Origin: Pelodera strongyloides
Lineage: Eukaryota; Nematoda; Chromadorea; Rhabditida; Rhabditidae
Assembly: GCA_036852015.1 (NCBI GenBank)
Contig: JAANDG010000679.1
Span: forward strand, 1-64,000
Direction of reading: 5' to 3'
Length of the DNA stretch: 64,000 nucleotides
Of this stretch, positions 31,866 through 46,200 are shown piece by piece; position 1 is the stretch's first letter; every line of letters begins with the position of its first letter. The position numbers were made by a program, and so were the translations under genes. The notes below the pieces were generated by a model that saw nothing but the letters and a program-made list of their open reading frames with translations, ran no database searches and was not told the origin of the DNA.

Positions 31866-34800
31866 ATGATGAAGAAAGGTAAGCCACGCCCACTCGGCTA
31901 ATTATTTTATTTGCCCGGCAATTGCACTATTTCAGGTGGCATCAACGATTATCAGTCCGATGCGCGTTGTGATGCTGGAAGAGAGGGCGGAGCTAGTAAT
32001 AGGTGTTTACGTCGTATTTTGTACTTGAGCTCCGGGGCCGTTTCACTACGACTCTAATTAATCAAAACAAAAAATACAAGCCCCAGCCTCAGTCTCGGAA
32101 AAACTGTCTGGGAAATATTTCCATGCACAGTACTTGTGCGCTCTATCGGCTTTTCTAGGGGAATCTCTGTCATTTGGATGAGTTAAAACTCTACCAGTAA
32201 GTTGAATCTAAAGCAAAGCGCAAGTAGTTAACCCTAGATTAGCGAGGAATGTTTTACTTTCATTTGTATTTCGTATTTTTCTTCTAATTTCCAAATATTT
32301 GCCATGCGAAAATTGAAATAATTTTAGAAATTCGGGAAACAAGCGTGCCGACACCAGAAAGCAGGCGGCTGTGATCCATCAGCTGGCACAGGCAATCCTT
32401 AACAAGGGCGTTAACGGGATCAGAGCCGAGTTCCTGGCCAATAAGAGGTGTGTGTGTGTGTGCGTGTGTGTGCGTGTGTGCGTGTATGTGTGCGTGAGTG
32501 CGTGCGTGCGTGTGTGCGTGTGCGTGTGTGTTTGTGGTGCAAGTGTGTGCCGTCGTACCTAACCGTGTCACAATTTTTTTTCCAGAATTAACGACTTAAC
32601 GAAAATGACTGTGTTCCAGAAGAATCCAACGAAAAACAGATACAAGGTCAGTACATTTTGCACAACTCCACAGACATTGGTACAATAGTTGGAATTGGAA
32701 ACCGCATCAGGGTACCACACTTTCCTATGCACGAACTAAACTAGGCCAGATCTTATGTAATAGAGCATTTATCTTATGTAATAGAGCACATAATTGAATT
32801 TTACATACAGTAAGAAATTTGCATACCACTGCAGCGTTTTTCTCACACACCTAATGGAAAACTGCTCGAAAATGGAAAAGTTCACTTGGATGGCATTCTT
32901 GCGGCGAATTCGCGCGAATGTGTAACATAAATACTCTATGACAATCAGTAAGGCTACACTAACAATAAGAGGAGACCCTTGCATGAATCTCACTGTAATA
33001 AGGTTCAAATAAGGGCGCATTCGAGTTGGACATTTTCCGGAAAAGAAAAGAAAACTTTTGGTTCGAGATGGATTTCACCAGAAAAGAATGCAATTGCCAC
33101 GCATACACATGCAAATGATCGATTGATTTTAGTTTCAATTACGGTACAATTGCATTTTCGACAATTATTTTGCGTGTATTATTTTTTTTCTGGGTGTCCA
33201 TCTCGAACCACTTTTTTCTTTTCTTTTCCGGAAAATGTCCAACTCGAATGCGCCCTGATGGTAAATAACGCCCTAATATATCCTAGGACGTCGGTTGTTT
33301 GGACGATACTCGTGTGATTTTGCAAGAGGAGTGCGATTATATTCATGCTAATTATGTGTCATCGCATAATAATCCAAAGAGATTTATTTGTTGTCAAGCA
33401 CCACTCGATTCTACCATTCCAGACCACTGGAAGTGAGAGTTTAATCTTTTGGTTAAAGGCTGAGACTCATAAAAAAATGACTGTTTACAAGGTATGGTAG
33501 TTGGTTGATCAGTACGTGTGTAGTAATATCAGCCAATGAATCAGTAATATCAGCAATCAGTAATATAAGTAATATCAGCCCATAGGCATAGGCATCGCGG
33601 CAGACCAAAGACCAATGCATATATATTATAGTTTATTGATACATGCATCGAAATATGTGCAATCAAATGGATACGCTAACTCGAACGGCTTCACAACAGT
33701 TCCTACTAGCAAGGGACCGATCTACATGCATGTTTGTTTTCTTTCGTTAAACATTACAATTGCACTCTTTCAGGATGATTGTACAAGAGAAGGTTGAAGT
33801 TATTCTGATGCTGTGCAATTTGACGGAAAAGGGTACATTCTACTCGAAATACTTAAATAAATATAAAATTGTGTAACTTAAATCATTAAACTTATCTAGT
33901 AGTACCATACGGGCACCCCACCAACTTACCATCACATGTAATTATACCATCCTACCTAAGCCTAAGCCTAAGCCTAAGCCATTAATCAGGATCAAAGAAA
34001 TGCGCCGAGTATTTTCCCACCTGTGACCCGGGAAAAGATACAAAAGCGGTGGGCAACTTTACGCTCAAGGCTGTCAAGACCAAGAAGGTAATACTATCAC
34101 ATGTTTGCTGTTCTAGATTTGAATGTAAAGTATGACGACTAAACTAAATGGTAAACCAGGAGGTAGCGTTGTAGGAAACAGACTTGATGTGCGGTTTTTT
34201 AATTGGTATACGGTACTCTGTTGTCAGAGTCGAACCCCAGTCGTGCTGCTGGAAAAGAGACTCTATCCACCAGGCCACCCGGCTGAGAAGCTTGGGCCCA
34301 AGCCTAAGCCTAAGCCCTAAGCCCTAAGCCTAAGCCTAAACCTAAACCTGTGCCTGAGCCTAAGCCTAAGCCTAAGCCTAAACAATTTCTACCTTTTCAG
34401 GTCGATCTCAAGTGCAACACACCAGCAGTAATCAACCTCACTGTTATTGCTGTGGAATGCGGTGGAAAGGTACTGTAATCGATATGTGATAGTACCAGCA
34501 AAAGACGCGTGCTCAATCATGAATCATGAAGACCCTGTTGAGCCTGACTTCCGTCTGATACTGTGAAGACTCTTGAAAGTTGTAGAATAAGTGGGAGGCT
34601 TCGGTCGACCGTCAATCCTAAGCCTAAGCCTAAGTCTCCTTCAATTGTTTGATGTCGAAGTAAGCGCTAGAGTTAACTGGTAACATATTGTGATTGACTT
34701 TTCGATGTTTAAATTAGGCTATTATCGATCAATTTTAATATTTTAATATTTTAATATTATCAACTCATTTGATTATGAGACAATTATCGATTGATTATTG

Positions 34801-35748
34801 GGCAATTATTGATTGACCTTTCAGGTGGTGCATTCTGTAGACCATTACCATTGGGTGGATTGGCCCGACAGAGGTGTCCCACCGGCAGATTTGGCCCCAA
34901 TAAAGCTACTCAAAAGCGTCATGGGCACTCAGTAAGTATATTTATTATTAATTTTCTATTCCTATGATATTTATCATGTAAACTTGGTACAGTAAATTTT
35001 CAATACACTCATTAATTACAACTTACACTAGTCGTACATATTGACGCTACTCAAATGAATAGTTACTTTATGATTTGTCTGTAACGTATCTATCGTGTCG
35101 TCCTTTATGCTATATGCAATCGAACATGACACTCTTACTGCGTTATCGATTGAAAGTGCCTGTTAATTGACCAATTATCGATTGATATTGACAGACTATT
35201 GACACTTATCGATTAATTATCCTTCAGGTACCCTGTAATTGTGCACTGTTCCGCGGGAATCGGTCGTACCGGATCAATAGTGCTAATCCAGAATGTTCTC
35301 GACCACATTAGCAGTGGAACTCCATGCGGTTCAATGGAGGATATGCTAAAGAAACTGAGAACGCAACGCGCCAACTCTGTTCAGGTTTGAAATTATTGTA
35401 TGCCGAGGATTCTTAATTTGGAGGAGCTGCTTGCAGATGCATACTCACTCAGTCCACAGGAGCCGCGAGAGAGGGGAAGAGAGGGAGAAGAGAGATTTAG
35501 AAGAGAGAGAGACGGAGAGAGAGAGAAAGAGAGAAAGAGAGACGGGAGGGGTGATGATAGAGAAAGACTAAATTTCTAATTGCTAATTAGACGAACTAAT
35601 TAGCCTATTTCAGACGGACCAACAGTACCTCTACGTGCATCAGGTTCTACTCAACTTTTTCCACAAAGAAGGTCATTTGGACAAGTCTGTGGTACCATTC
35701 CTCGACGGATTCTCCAAGGATTATAAGAAGATTGTCATCACTGGATAA
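31866..35748 (+). CDS. Non-receptor protein tyrosine phosphatase
   Basis: Eleven exons join in phase: 31866-31878, 31936-32002, 32328-32447, 32586-32646, 33287-33432, 33774-33832, 33990-34087, 34401-34469, 34825-34931, 35228-35384, 35614-35748. They give 343 residues with almost only a catalytic domain. Landmarks: phosphotyrosine-recognition motif KNRYKD near residue 83, DYIHANYV, WPD loop at 224-226, P-loop HCSAGIGRTG with nucleophile Cys254 and Arg260, and a Q-loop region QRANSVQTDQQY. All catalytic residues are present, so an active enzyme is expected. It hydrolyses phosphotyrosine in proteins. Compact enzymes of this type form a large family in nematodes, many of them germline-expressed (family knowledge). 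An acceptor at 31817 lies about 50 bp before the first ATG; an alternative first exon at 30783 is possible. AATAAA is at 35811. Several introns contain telomeric-type repeats. Confidence 0.94.
32446..32536. repeat. (GT)n microsatellite at a splice donor
   Basis: The GT repeat begins exactly at the donor of phosphatase exon 32328-32447, so several GT dinucleotides could serve as donor. Confidence 0.9.
33013..33258. mobile_element. Long terminal inverted-repeat element in a phosphatase intron
   Basis: AGGGCGCATTCGAGTTGGAC continues for nearly 60 bp and is matched in inverse by GTCCAACTCGAATGCGCCCT at 33239-33258. No clear target duplication is seen. The element ends 28 bp before exon 33287. 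Confidence 0.7.
33955..33980. repeat. Interstitial telomeric repeat next to a 3' splice site
   Basis: Four CCTAAG units end 9 bp before the acceptor of exon 33990-34087, replacing the usual pyrimidine tract. Confidence 0.9.
34206..34272 (-). mobile_element. tRNA-like repeat head
   Basis: Minus strand: GGTGGCCTGGTGGATAGAG (A box) and ACTGGGGTTCGACTCTGAC (B box). It is followed on the plus side by telomeric-type repeats. Confidence 0.45.
34303..34383. repeat. Interstitial telomeric repeat, diverged
   Basis: CCTAAG units with some CCTAAA and CCTGAG variants fill the end of the intron before exon 34401-34469, stopping 17 bp short of it. Confidence 0.9.
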
Positions 35749-35810
35749 TTATGCTAATTAGCCTAATTATATTTTAATTAGGGCAATTACAATTAAGATG
35801 CAAATTTTAC

Positions 35811-35816
35811 AATAAA
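35811..35816 (+). terminator. Polyadenylation signal of the phosphatase gene
   Basis: AATAAA, 62 bp after the TAA. Confidence 0.7.
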
Positions 35817-35819
35817 GGG

Positions 35820-36768
35820 AGTTGAAGACATGTATAACCAAGTTCTTGTAAATTGTGTCTCATATGTGCTGCCCAACATATGCAATTTTTTATTTCGCCA
35901 GAGAGTGTCAAGCATTTTTATTTAAAAAAAAAACTACCTAAAATGAAGGAATAAAGAGAGCCGCTTCAAGGAACAATTTCAGGGTTCTGATCTCATAGTA
36001 CTATGTTAGTTTTAGTGTGCGTTACTTGAAAACTAAATACATACGGAAAACAACAAAATATATAAAAATATAATAGAAATATAGATACCCATAAGTGCAA
36101 GGAGAGGTTCAAGCGCATATAAAAGTATGAACGTTAATTGTATAGCATAGCGAATTAGAATATTATTTTTCCGATAATTGATCAAGAAAAAAAAAGTTTT
36201 GGCTCTAATTGTAAGTACTGTAACTTGGGAGGGGGTAATGTTTTCACAGCGTTGTGAAAAAGACGAGTATCATTATTATTAGAATTGAAATTGCAAAATG
36301 ACAAGGAAACGTGTAAACAATTATAGTAAAATGTCGTTTTAGCAACTATGAAAAGTCGATCCAATATTTTCAACACAATATAGCCCATAAATAAATTATG
36401 TGCAAAACAAAACACAACTATAACTATAAAAACACCGAAAAAAAATTACCGTCAGTTAGCTATCAATGAGTAGTTCTTGGACAAATAATAGTTAGAAAGT
36501 TAGCGTTCCGGAAAATGCAACTGCATATTGGCAGTCTTTATTTATTTATATTGGCAGACCTTTTCTTTATAAACTCTGTATAAAGAAATAATAAGATGGA
36601 AAGTTCAGGCTGGCTAGAGACATACTTATGGAAGATGATATATATCGATATATAACACGCTGACCGCACGAGACACGCCTACTTTATAAATAAACCACTA
36701 CGACCTTCCCTTTACAAAATTATCATAATTATCCGTTTTCATAATAAGCCGGTAACTGCCCAGTTACC
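35820..36768. other. Convergent intergenic region
   Basis: AT-rich, between the 3' ends of the phosphatase and extended-synaptotagmin genes. No supported gene. Reverse AATAAA signals at 36542-36537 could serve the minus-strand gene. Confidence 0.6.
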
Positions 36769-37115
36769 CTATTTCCTAGGCGCCTCCAGCTCAATCCATT
36801 GCTGTGGAAGCTCCTTGTCATGAAGTCGATCGAGGCGCATGTCAACCTGTAATTATTTAACAATTAGCTAATTTGCAATTGCTTAGGATAATTAATTTCA
36901 TAGGATTGCCTCACATCAGCCAACGTTTACCTACGCAAACACAAATAAAGAAACGCACAGTGCCAAGAATAGGAATTTTAGCTGTTAGTCCATAATTCGT
37001 TGCATCTTTCACCTCCAATAGCAATCGATAGTTTAACACGTCGGAGGATTTCACGTCGAATTCAAAACTGAAATATTGAATTTTTAGGAGCTGAGCTCTA
37101 AGATCAGAGAGAGAA

Positions 37116-37164
<49 letters not shown>

Positions 37165-37172
37165 GGAAAGAC

Positions 37173-37248
<76 letters not shown>

Positions 37249-40200
37249 AATTCAAAAACTTACTGATTATCGAACTCTGGCTGCAGTGTATCAATAACTG
37301 TTCCGGTTTTCTTTTTCTCCACCTGTTTACCAGTATCGATCGCTATCAATTTGACGGTGACATAGGGATCGGCGGATTCTGAAAAGAAAACAACTACAGT
37401 AGTTACTCCAAATGGTGGAGTAGACAGAGGTTACTTAGTTACTACCTACACCGTTGCATTATTAGTACTCAAGCAAGGTAGTGGGCGAGACCATTTGCCT
37501 TGCCCCCAATGGTAGCAGCACAAACGCCAAATGTTGGGGTACAGTACTTACACCAAACGCTACTGTATAAATATAAACGCTTACAGTATGTACACCAAGA
37601 GAGTTACAATAGTAAGCCCACTCTTACAGTAATACCGAATTTACCCCAACTTTAACTGAAGTCACATGTTAATCTCCAAAAAAAAAGAGAAAATTCTACT
37701 CACTACTCTTCTTATCGATTGGTAGTAGGTTCCTGGCCTTGAGTACCAAAACCACCAGTTTTTGTGTCGCGTCTGCGTAACGTATGGCCATTTCCAGCTC
37801 GCCACGTTTCACATTCGAGCTAAATTAGAATATTGAAATCAATGCAGGCGCTCCAGCAAACTCTGACGAAATGTATGCATGAAAGCAGTAATTGAAGATA
37901 CTAGCGTATCTTACTTGTAGGAGCATCTCTAACTGTTTCACAGTGAGCTTATGACTTGATCCGCAGAGGTCCTGAGCATTAGGCGACGAGTTCCATATGA
38001 CAAATCGACGTCTTCGGGCTAGGGCCGGGAGGTATCGCCCAACAGTTAGCGGGAAAGGGGGTGGGGAGTCGTTCCACTGTCGTGTATCTGGGAAATAAGG
38101 CCCACGCCATCCGAGAGCAAACAAAGAAGCAACTCACGGAATCTCTCTGTCGATCAAATGTTTGCTCCTGAACAAGCGTCCGAGGCGGGAATTTGATTGA
38201 GACCTTCCAGATACGCTGCCCGGTGACCCAGGACTATTCAACTGAAATTACAGACGATATTGAATTGCAATTTTTTTGGCTCAAGACGTACCGCTGACAA
38301 TTTTCTAATATAATCAAATTGTAAAAAAAAATGAAAAGGTTGTAGAACTTTTTCTACAACCTTTTCAGGGCAGACATGAAAGTGCCGAAGGCAGTAAGGA
38401 ATAATAAATAAATTTGTCACGGACTCACATGAAAATTGCTCGTATTCAATTCGGTATTGATTGTGAGCGGGCCGCCCGAATGGTCGACCGTCTTGGACGG
38501 TTCGACCGCTTGCGCGTCCGCACCTGTGCCGTTCGCCTCCCGCGAATTACCACGCTCAATGTAGTTACCTGGAAAGAAAATGTTTCAAGAGGCATATAAA
38601 AACACTTTTTGATGGTAAGCTGTATTAAAACGCCAAATTACTGTTCAGAAAAAAAAACAATAATACCACTGCTTTGCTAATTGCCTGGGTACAAACCAGT
38701 GCAATTAGGCACCAGCCATCTCCAGAGGCCGTATTCACCAACATGCCGGGAGCCCTCCCTGGCCTCCCCAGGGAGCTAAAGAGTGCGTAGACGGTGCGAG
38801 CGCAGAAGAGATACAGAGGGCTCGTGAGTCTAAGGAGGGCTCCCTTTTGTTGGTGAATACGGCCTCAGATTGGCTTGTCCACCTCTGGAGGACATTACAA
38901 CTTTATATATTTGAGTGCAACGTATCACAGACAGACTACGATTGATACTCAACTAGGCTGCCAGCAGCAAAGTTACGTATCGAAATTATACCCTGCGACT
39001 TGCTGCCACTTCTATCTATCTACCCACGTACCAACGTACCCAAAGGAAACTTTACCTTCCAGGCTTAAGCATAGGATCGAACCGTCGATTCCAGTAAAAA
39101 AGGAACGCAATAAAAGGGAGAGAATAATTAAAACAATTCCCCAACCTGTGTACTGGCTGAGCGTGTGATGGTCCAGCTCGCTGGGTTGGATTGGCTGCGT
39201 TGCGCCCGGACATAGTCCCTGAAACATTGGAATTGATGGCAGGATAAGGATTTTCGGTTGGAAGACTTCAATTGTGGCCCTGGGCCTTGCGAACCCGTTT
39301 TCCCGATATATCCCGCAAAGTTACGCCCTAACATTAAGGTGGTAAATTCCACATACGGTGGTAAGTTGGAGCGTGGAGCTAAAAAGAAGATGTTCAAAAT
39401 AGTCAGAAAAACATATGTGCAAGAGTTTCCGTTTAATTGCCTAACTTTGAGGTCACCTTTTACCTGCCACCTTTTACAAACTAATGCAAACTGGAAAATA
39501 AATTATTATTCTAAGGATCCGAAATGTTATATTGTTCCTAACCATGAAGGCTAATATGTCTTCCCATCTTCCCAAAGACTTCCCAAAACGGTGAACGAAA
39601 CATGATAACTTATATAATTTTGAAGTAAAATGTTTTTCATATGTGCAAGATCTAGGGGCGGACAAGCTGCTGGAAAGTGCAAAAGATGAGTTCAACGTTT
39701 ACTGATAACAGACATTAGTATCACAGTTTATTATTAGGCAATACTTTGGCAAGAAAATAAATGCATCACAAAGCATACGAAATGCAGCATATCATTATGA
39801 CTTGGAATATGTACACAGGCTCTAATAATTGAAATCAAAGCTACATGCGGGTTGTTTACGTACTATAATACCGGATGTGGCTAATGGCTGTAGCTAATGA
39901 GGGGGCCGGTCCTGACTGGCAAAATCACACACAAATTACCGTACTTTTAGAATACGAATCGTATCTGCCTTTGATAATGCCAGTTCCTATGCAGCAATCT
40001 ACAGGCATTCCAAGAAGCTTCGCTACAGTAAGAACTAGGATGGACATGGGCGTGACTGGGCATGGGCGTGGCTTATGGAAATGCATGCACGTGGCTTTTA
40101 GGGCTCCAAATATGCTTAAAATCTACGGTATCTTGGAACTACACTAGAATATTTTTTATAACTGAGTTCCAACACACGGTAGATTTGACAGAAACACGCA

Positions 40201-43200
40201 CATTTCTTTGGCATAATTGGAAACTCATAATGGGGAGATGCGTGGGCGTGTCTTATATATGTGCAAGAGGGTGAATTATGGCATTTATAGGCGTGGGCGT
40301 GTCTTATGGATGTTGCATGGGTATGGCTTTGTCAGACTCCTCCCACTCACAGGCCCGCCTCATTGTCAGTGTTTCCCAACGGAGGGGAGGGGCAAAGACC
40401 CTAAAAGGTGCCCGGATTGTATTCGAGGGAAAATCTATGTAAAATACAAACAACAAACTGCAAATGCACAATACAAACTACAAACTACAAGCAAGGTTAA
40501 AGCCAGGTAATATGAATATAGTGTGCTGAGTTCGTGCAGTGTGGGGCGAATATGCAACAGGCTCTATTCGTTTCGTAGGGGAATTAGCATGGCACTAGTA
40601 TGTCGAGCTCTGGATTTAGTATGAATGGGAAGCTCTGGGTAATGGAAAGGGATCCATAATATTGAAGAATTGTACCTTGAACCTAGGCCTGCAGCAGAAA
40701 GCGCCGCCTTCTAGAAGGCTCCGCCCATGACATACACAGAATAATAGAAGAATAATCAATAAAAGAAAATAAGGATACTTACCCTAAGCCGTACGGTGAG
40801 CACCATTTGTGACTGATGGACGCCCAATGTGAGCGGGAATGTCAACTGATTATACTCCAATTGGGGTTCCTTCATCAAATGGGAGAGTGGGAGGGTAAAT
40901 GTACCCAACGATCTTCGGGTGCCGTCGTCGATTGCCTTAAGTTAATATTATATATATAACTACAGTACATATTGGCAAAGTTTATTTAAAACCAGTAACG
41001 GAACGTGTGGTTTGTCATATGGAACCATCGACTGATAACCATAAGAAAACCTGAAAATTCAACTTGAAACCTGAAACCTGGAAACCTTAAAACTGTATTT
41101 TCACCCTTGAATAAAAAGGTGCACGCTCTTGAAGCGTAAAAGATTAAAAAAAAATGAATATTCTGCTGAAGCTATGTCTCATTATATAAAAAACCAAAGT
41201 TTGTCTGCACGCCCGTTACATCATAATAATAATAATTTATTGACACTCTCCGACTGGAGGGTCTGCATCATACTATTTATACTATAAACTGCACACAAGA
41301 ACTATGAACTATAAACTATAAACTACACTAAAAAGGCGTACCTCAATTTTGAGCTCTTGTCCGTCGGGATGCCGCACAAAGAACATGAACTTGGTCTGGA
41401 AGAGAGGATTCACCGTCTTCACCTGAAAGACGATTCAGTGTCGGATGGCGCAGTGGTAGGTGCGGGGGAATGGCAAGAAAATGGTCCGGGTTCGAGTTCT
41501 GCTCGCCACAGTAAATATAGGCTAACAAATCAATCAGTATGTACAAGCGAGATTTGTACTTGTTATCGATTGATGTACAGCACATACCTTCACTGGCGTC
41601 CTCTGGTTATCTTTTCCAAGTGTGACTTCGACAAACGGAGAAGGTTCCAGTTTGGATTTTGGGTACTGTAACGAGTATGTGATTCAGTAAAACACAAGAC
41701 GACCACCCACGATGTTTGATGTCCAACCAACGCAAAAATGCTACTGATTTGGCTCACTAATAAGCGAGCCCCTATTTCGACATATGACCTCACAACTAAT
41801 TGTAAGCTCATGACCACCCACGATGTTTCATGGCCACCTAATATGCAGTCCGCAAGATCTAGCGTAATTCGACAACCTTAGAATTGGTAACAGCGGTCAT
41901 CAAACGAATTGATTGTGAGACCACCCACGTAGGCTCAGGATGTGAAAAAAAAGTTGGGACCACCCATGTGAACCAACCACGATTCTAGACCACCCACGAC
42001 GCTGGGACCAAACACGAGATTCAGAGCAAAATGTGAAAAAGGTGAAAACTTACAGGAAGGTCAGAAACGGAATCAACAAATATCATCAAAAGTGCTGGGT
42101 GAATCGGTTTGTCCGCTTTCAACCATTCGCTCTCCCACTCCTGAAAAAAAGAGGAATTGTCACGCTCATTCTGTTGCAAACCTGGACCTGTTGTAAAATA
42201 CCTAACAGTTTGGACCACCCACAATGTTAGGAGACCACCCACGACGCAGAATCTCGGGTGTCGTGGGTGGTCCCCATCTCACTGGACAAATGATAGCCAT
42301 TTAGTTTCGATAAGAAGGAGTTTGTCCCTTAGTTAGCAGTAGTAATACCTGCTTCTCCAAACTGAGCAGGTCCTTGCTCAAATTCAACCACGTCGCCTTG
42401 ATATGAAGGTCTCCATGCTTGCAGCCTTCCAAGGGATACCACTGTAATACACTTTTTGAAAACATTCCAACAAGAGTGACCGACTTTAAAGGGACAGGCG
42501 ACAGGCCCACGAGAAAAGGTTTTCTTCAATTTACTTGCACAGAATCTCCTGAATTTCAGAAATAATACTGTGAAAACCGCATTTCTTTACCACCTAGAAC
42601 TCGCAGAGTTATTCCCCGGCAAACTGTCCGGCAAAGTATATTTTGAAACATCTCGGACACCATTCAATAGAAGACGATGATTACAAATAGACATGCGCCT
42701 ACTTCTCACCATCAGATCCACGAGCGCGCGTATTACTTCCGAATCCGCATCGCAAGCGTAGCCGTAACCGCACAGTGAGGGTAGCAAATAATGCGAAAGC
42801 GAGTCGCGGGTATAAAATAGGGGCCAAGCCGTAGCCACATCGCGCGCTTGTAAAGAGGCTAGGCATAAGTTTATACCCTCTGTCCGCCTACCTTATCAAT
42901 GGTGCCCTTGGTTCGGATGTTGGATAACTCAACGGACAACCTTCCCAATTCCTCATCTTGCCCTTGGTCTTCATCGAATAATTCAATGCGCAGTTTCTGG
43001 CCGTGAGCCTGAAGATTGAAAAAGTGGATCAGCTACCGTATGCCACTACAAATATGGTAGCAAAGTGAAATGACCTACCAAAGGTAACTAATAATGATGT
43101 GGTCAGATATAAAGCAACAGTCAGCAGTACAAAAACACTACACATCTATGTACAGGGCAATTCTCAATCATGAAGACCTAGTTTTCGACTTTGGGGGGGG

Positions 43201-46200
43201 GGGGGGGGGGAGACCTAGGGGTTGGGTTTATAAGCTAACTGTAAATTTGATACTTATTCTTAGGTCACAAAATGAAAACAATGCAAATCGCAAACCTGGT
43301 CCACAACCGCCTCAAAATACTCGTTGAACACCGGATTCAAATCGTTGTCAATCGTACGAGTTTTGAAGAACTGCGAGCCGACTAAAACGAAGGAATTTGA
43401 AGTAGAACAGTCAATCAATTAATCAATTTATATACCAATCAGCCAATCAAACAATGTATCACAAAAAAGCTCAGCCACAAAAGGGATCAAGCTAACCAAA
43501 ATAAAATTATCTTAATTGTTTGCCATCGATTGCCAAACTAGAGCGCATGGCATAGCCCAACGATGCTAAAAAGATGATTAAGACAGGCTCATGAAAAATA
43601 CTTACCCTGGATCTCGCAGTATGGATCACTTTTTCCCTTGCGAATGAACGAAATATCACGATTTTCTAAATTTTTCGCCTCGACGATCTTCAGTCGGACG
43701 ACACCCTAAAAAAATTGTGTAAATCGAGTGACTAGAGAAGAAAATGAAAATAATTGTTCAACTTTACAAAGTATAAGTGTTTAACTTGATGTAAGACTGG
43801 CAAAACTGCTAACAATAAGCCACAGAGAGATAAGTCAACACCTACTTCCACTTTGTCCCAAGCGTAAGTCGAGCCAGGTCTATGCCTAACACTAACAAAG
43901 TAAAATGTACCAAAAAGAAAAGAAAACATACATCTGGCTCTGGGAAGAAGAGCTTCGTAACATCAACATCAGGCGCCAGCGGTACAACGATCTCATTTGG
44001 TAACACACACATCGCCGCTATTTGACTGTTCATTATCGATCTGAAAGGATTAATTACCTGTTAATTACTTATTAATTACTTAATTAAGTAAATGACTGGA
44101 TACAATTAAAGAAAATGAATAAATAAAATAAGACAAACCTAATTGCATTCATCAGTCCAGGCAATTCGACAAATTCCCCCATTCCAGTAAGGTTGAAATC
44201 GATCGTTGGCATTTCTATAAGATTGATTCTAAATTTGATTATGAGACTATGGAGCTATAGCCCCGCCGTCTCCTATGTTTTGAACCCACCTCAAAACTAT
44301 GAGGATTCACAACGTTTTTCTCTCGTTTTCTATTTTCATTTTTTTTTCTACTAGTTAAAGAAGCAGCCATTTTTTCCATATTCTTTTTCAGCGCATCAAC
44401 GGCACAATATGTAAAAATAGTAAAAAAAAATTCTGCGTTGTGACCAGAAGATGATTCCCTGGTAAGCCTGAGTAAAGGCAATTAATTGTAAGAAAAATAT
44501 GCACAAAACTTAGTGAAACCAAAATAATTGCTCACCTAAAAACGATCCAGCAATGCCGCCGATCATAGGCGGGAAGGGCAGGAGTGGTTTTAGAACGGCA
44601 CGCAGTTTGCCAGTGAACTGAAGAAACAAATTATATACGGTTTCGTTGAAATACTTTGATAAACCATGATAAACCTCCATAAAATAATCCCCTCATATTT
44701 TCACGTACGTGTTGATTTACAATATTATTGTTTGATTTTTGTCCGTCCGTAATAAATCATTTCATTTCATTTAATCTACAGTAGTTACCCATGAGAATTA
44801 TCGGTGGCTTCCCTGAAAGAGGTGAGAACCGTCCCTAAGGGAAATTATTAACTCGAATAAGATTACTGCACCTGTAGTTGGTTCATTCCGCCCGAGAACC
44901 CGTTACACGACACGGCAAAATCTGCGTCACCGGCATACGCGACGTCCATGTCCACGATAATTCGGTCGCGTCCGACGTTCGTCGTGTAGACCTATATGGT
45001 TATGATATTATTATCTTATTATATAAAGGAGAAGAGTTTACTTTTTTGTTTGAAGCCGCATGTGAACGCAACGAAAATTTGAATATCTAAAGGCTATAAA
45101 AGGAGAGCTGGAGCCCCGTCTTGAGCAAGCGAAATTCGAATTTTATTTAATGATTTTTCAAGATACGTTGCAAATGTTTCACATAAGTGTGCTCACTGAT
45201 CTTCCTGCATTTTAGACTCTGAAAGTCGCCTCAGGCGGCGATAGCCGTCTGGTTATAATATAAGCGAAATTGACCAGACCCAGGAAAAAAATGCTTGAGT
45301 TCATTCTACACCATTTACAATTAGCATAATTCTATTATTAAAAAAAGTTCCTAGAATTTACACTATGTCTACGACACACACTTTCCAACTACTTTTTTCA
45401 ACAATTTTTGAATATGTTACCTTAATTCCGCCGACGCGACACGGTATATCTCCCATGTCCATTTTGGTGAATTTGAAGTTTTTCAGCATGGCCGGCATTT
45501 GCGCGCGAACCTGCCAATGAATAAGACATAGACAATCGATAATAAGTAACAAACACAAAAAATCGATCAATAAGATCCGACAATTAGACAAAATAACAAA
45601 AATCTGATATTATACTCAAATTTATCTTTTCACTCATTTACCTCATTTACGAAACCTATTAATCTATAGAACTTTAGTATTACCAAATGGGACATAAGCA
45701 AGAGTAGCCGGGAAATCACTAAATAGACTAATTAATTTACATTAATTAGTTTATTGTAGGCTTACCTGTGGTAAAACAACGTCAGTCATAAACGTCTGCG
45801 AGTACTCCGCGATGTAAGGCCACAGTTGATGGATGACCTAAACAAAGAAACCGTAAGGTCTAATTTAGCTTTTAAAGCGAAATACTGGTCGGTTTTTGAA
45901 GCACATCGAGTACACCAGCATTACTATGCAGCCTAGGCAAATGAAAATAAATTAGAATAAAAAATCGAGCTAGCTTAGAGCAAATTAGCATAAATCCGTG
46001 AGAATTCAGTTGTCCGCGATGCGATTCAAAAACCGGCAGGTATCTCACAACAACCTTAATCGATAACCTTAATAGATAATAGACAACCATAGAACCTTAA
46101 TAGAAACTTAATATATAGAACGTTAATAGATGGTATAAACGTAGCCAAGCGCTAAATTATCTGTGAGGAGGTTAGGTTAGAATCGTATCCTTGTCGACAC

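Noticed and set aside
39146..39218. Alternative frame RDYVRAQRSQSNPASW in the esyt linker exon
   Set aside because: The donor of the previous exon (AGG then GTAAG) leaves phase 0, and the next exon only stays open with the GLCPGATQPIQPSELD frame.
41342..41422. Frameshift in the C2B part of esyt
   Set aside because: Suspected on first reading, but recounting the bases gave 27 intact codons (VKTVNPLFQTKFMFF onward).
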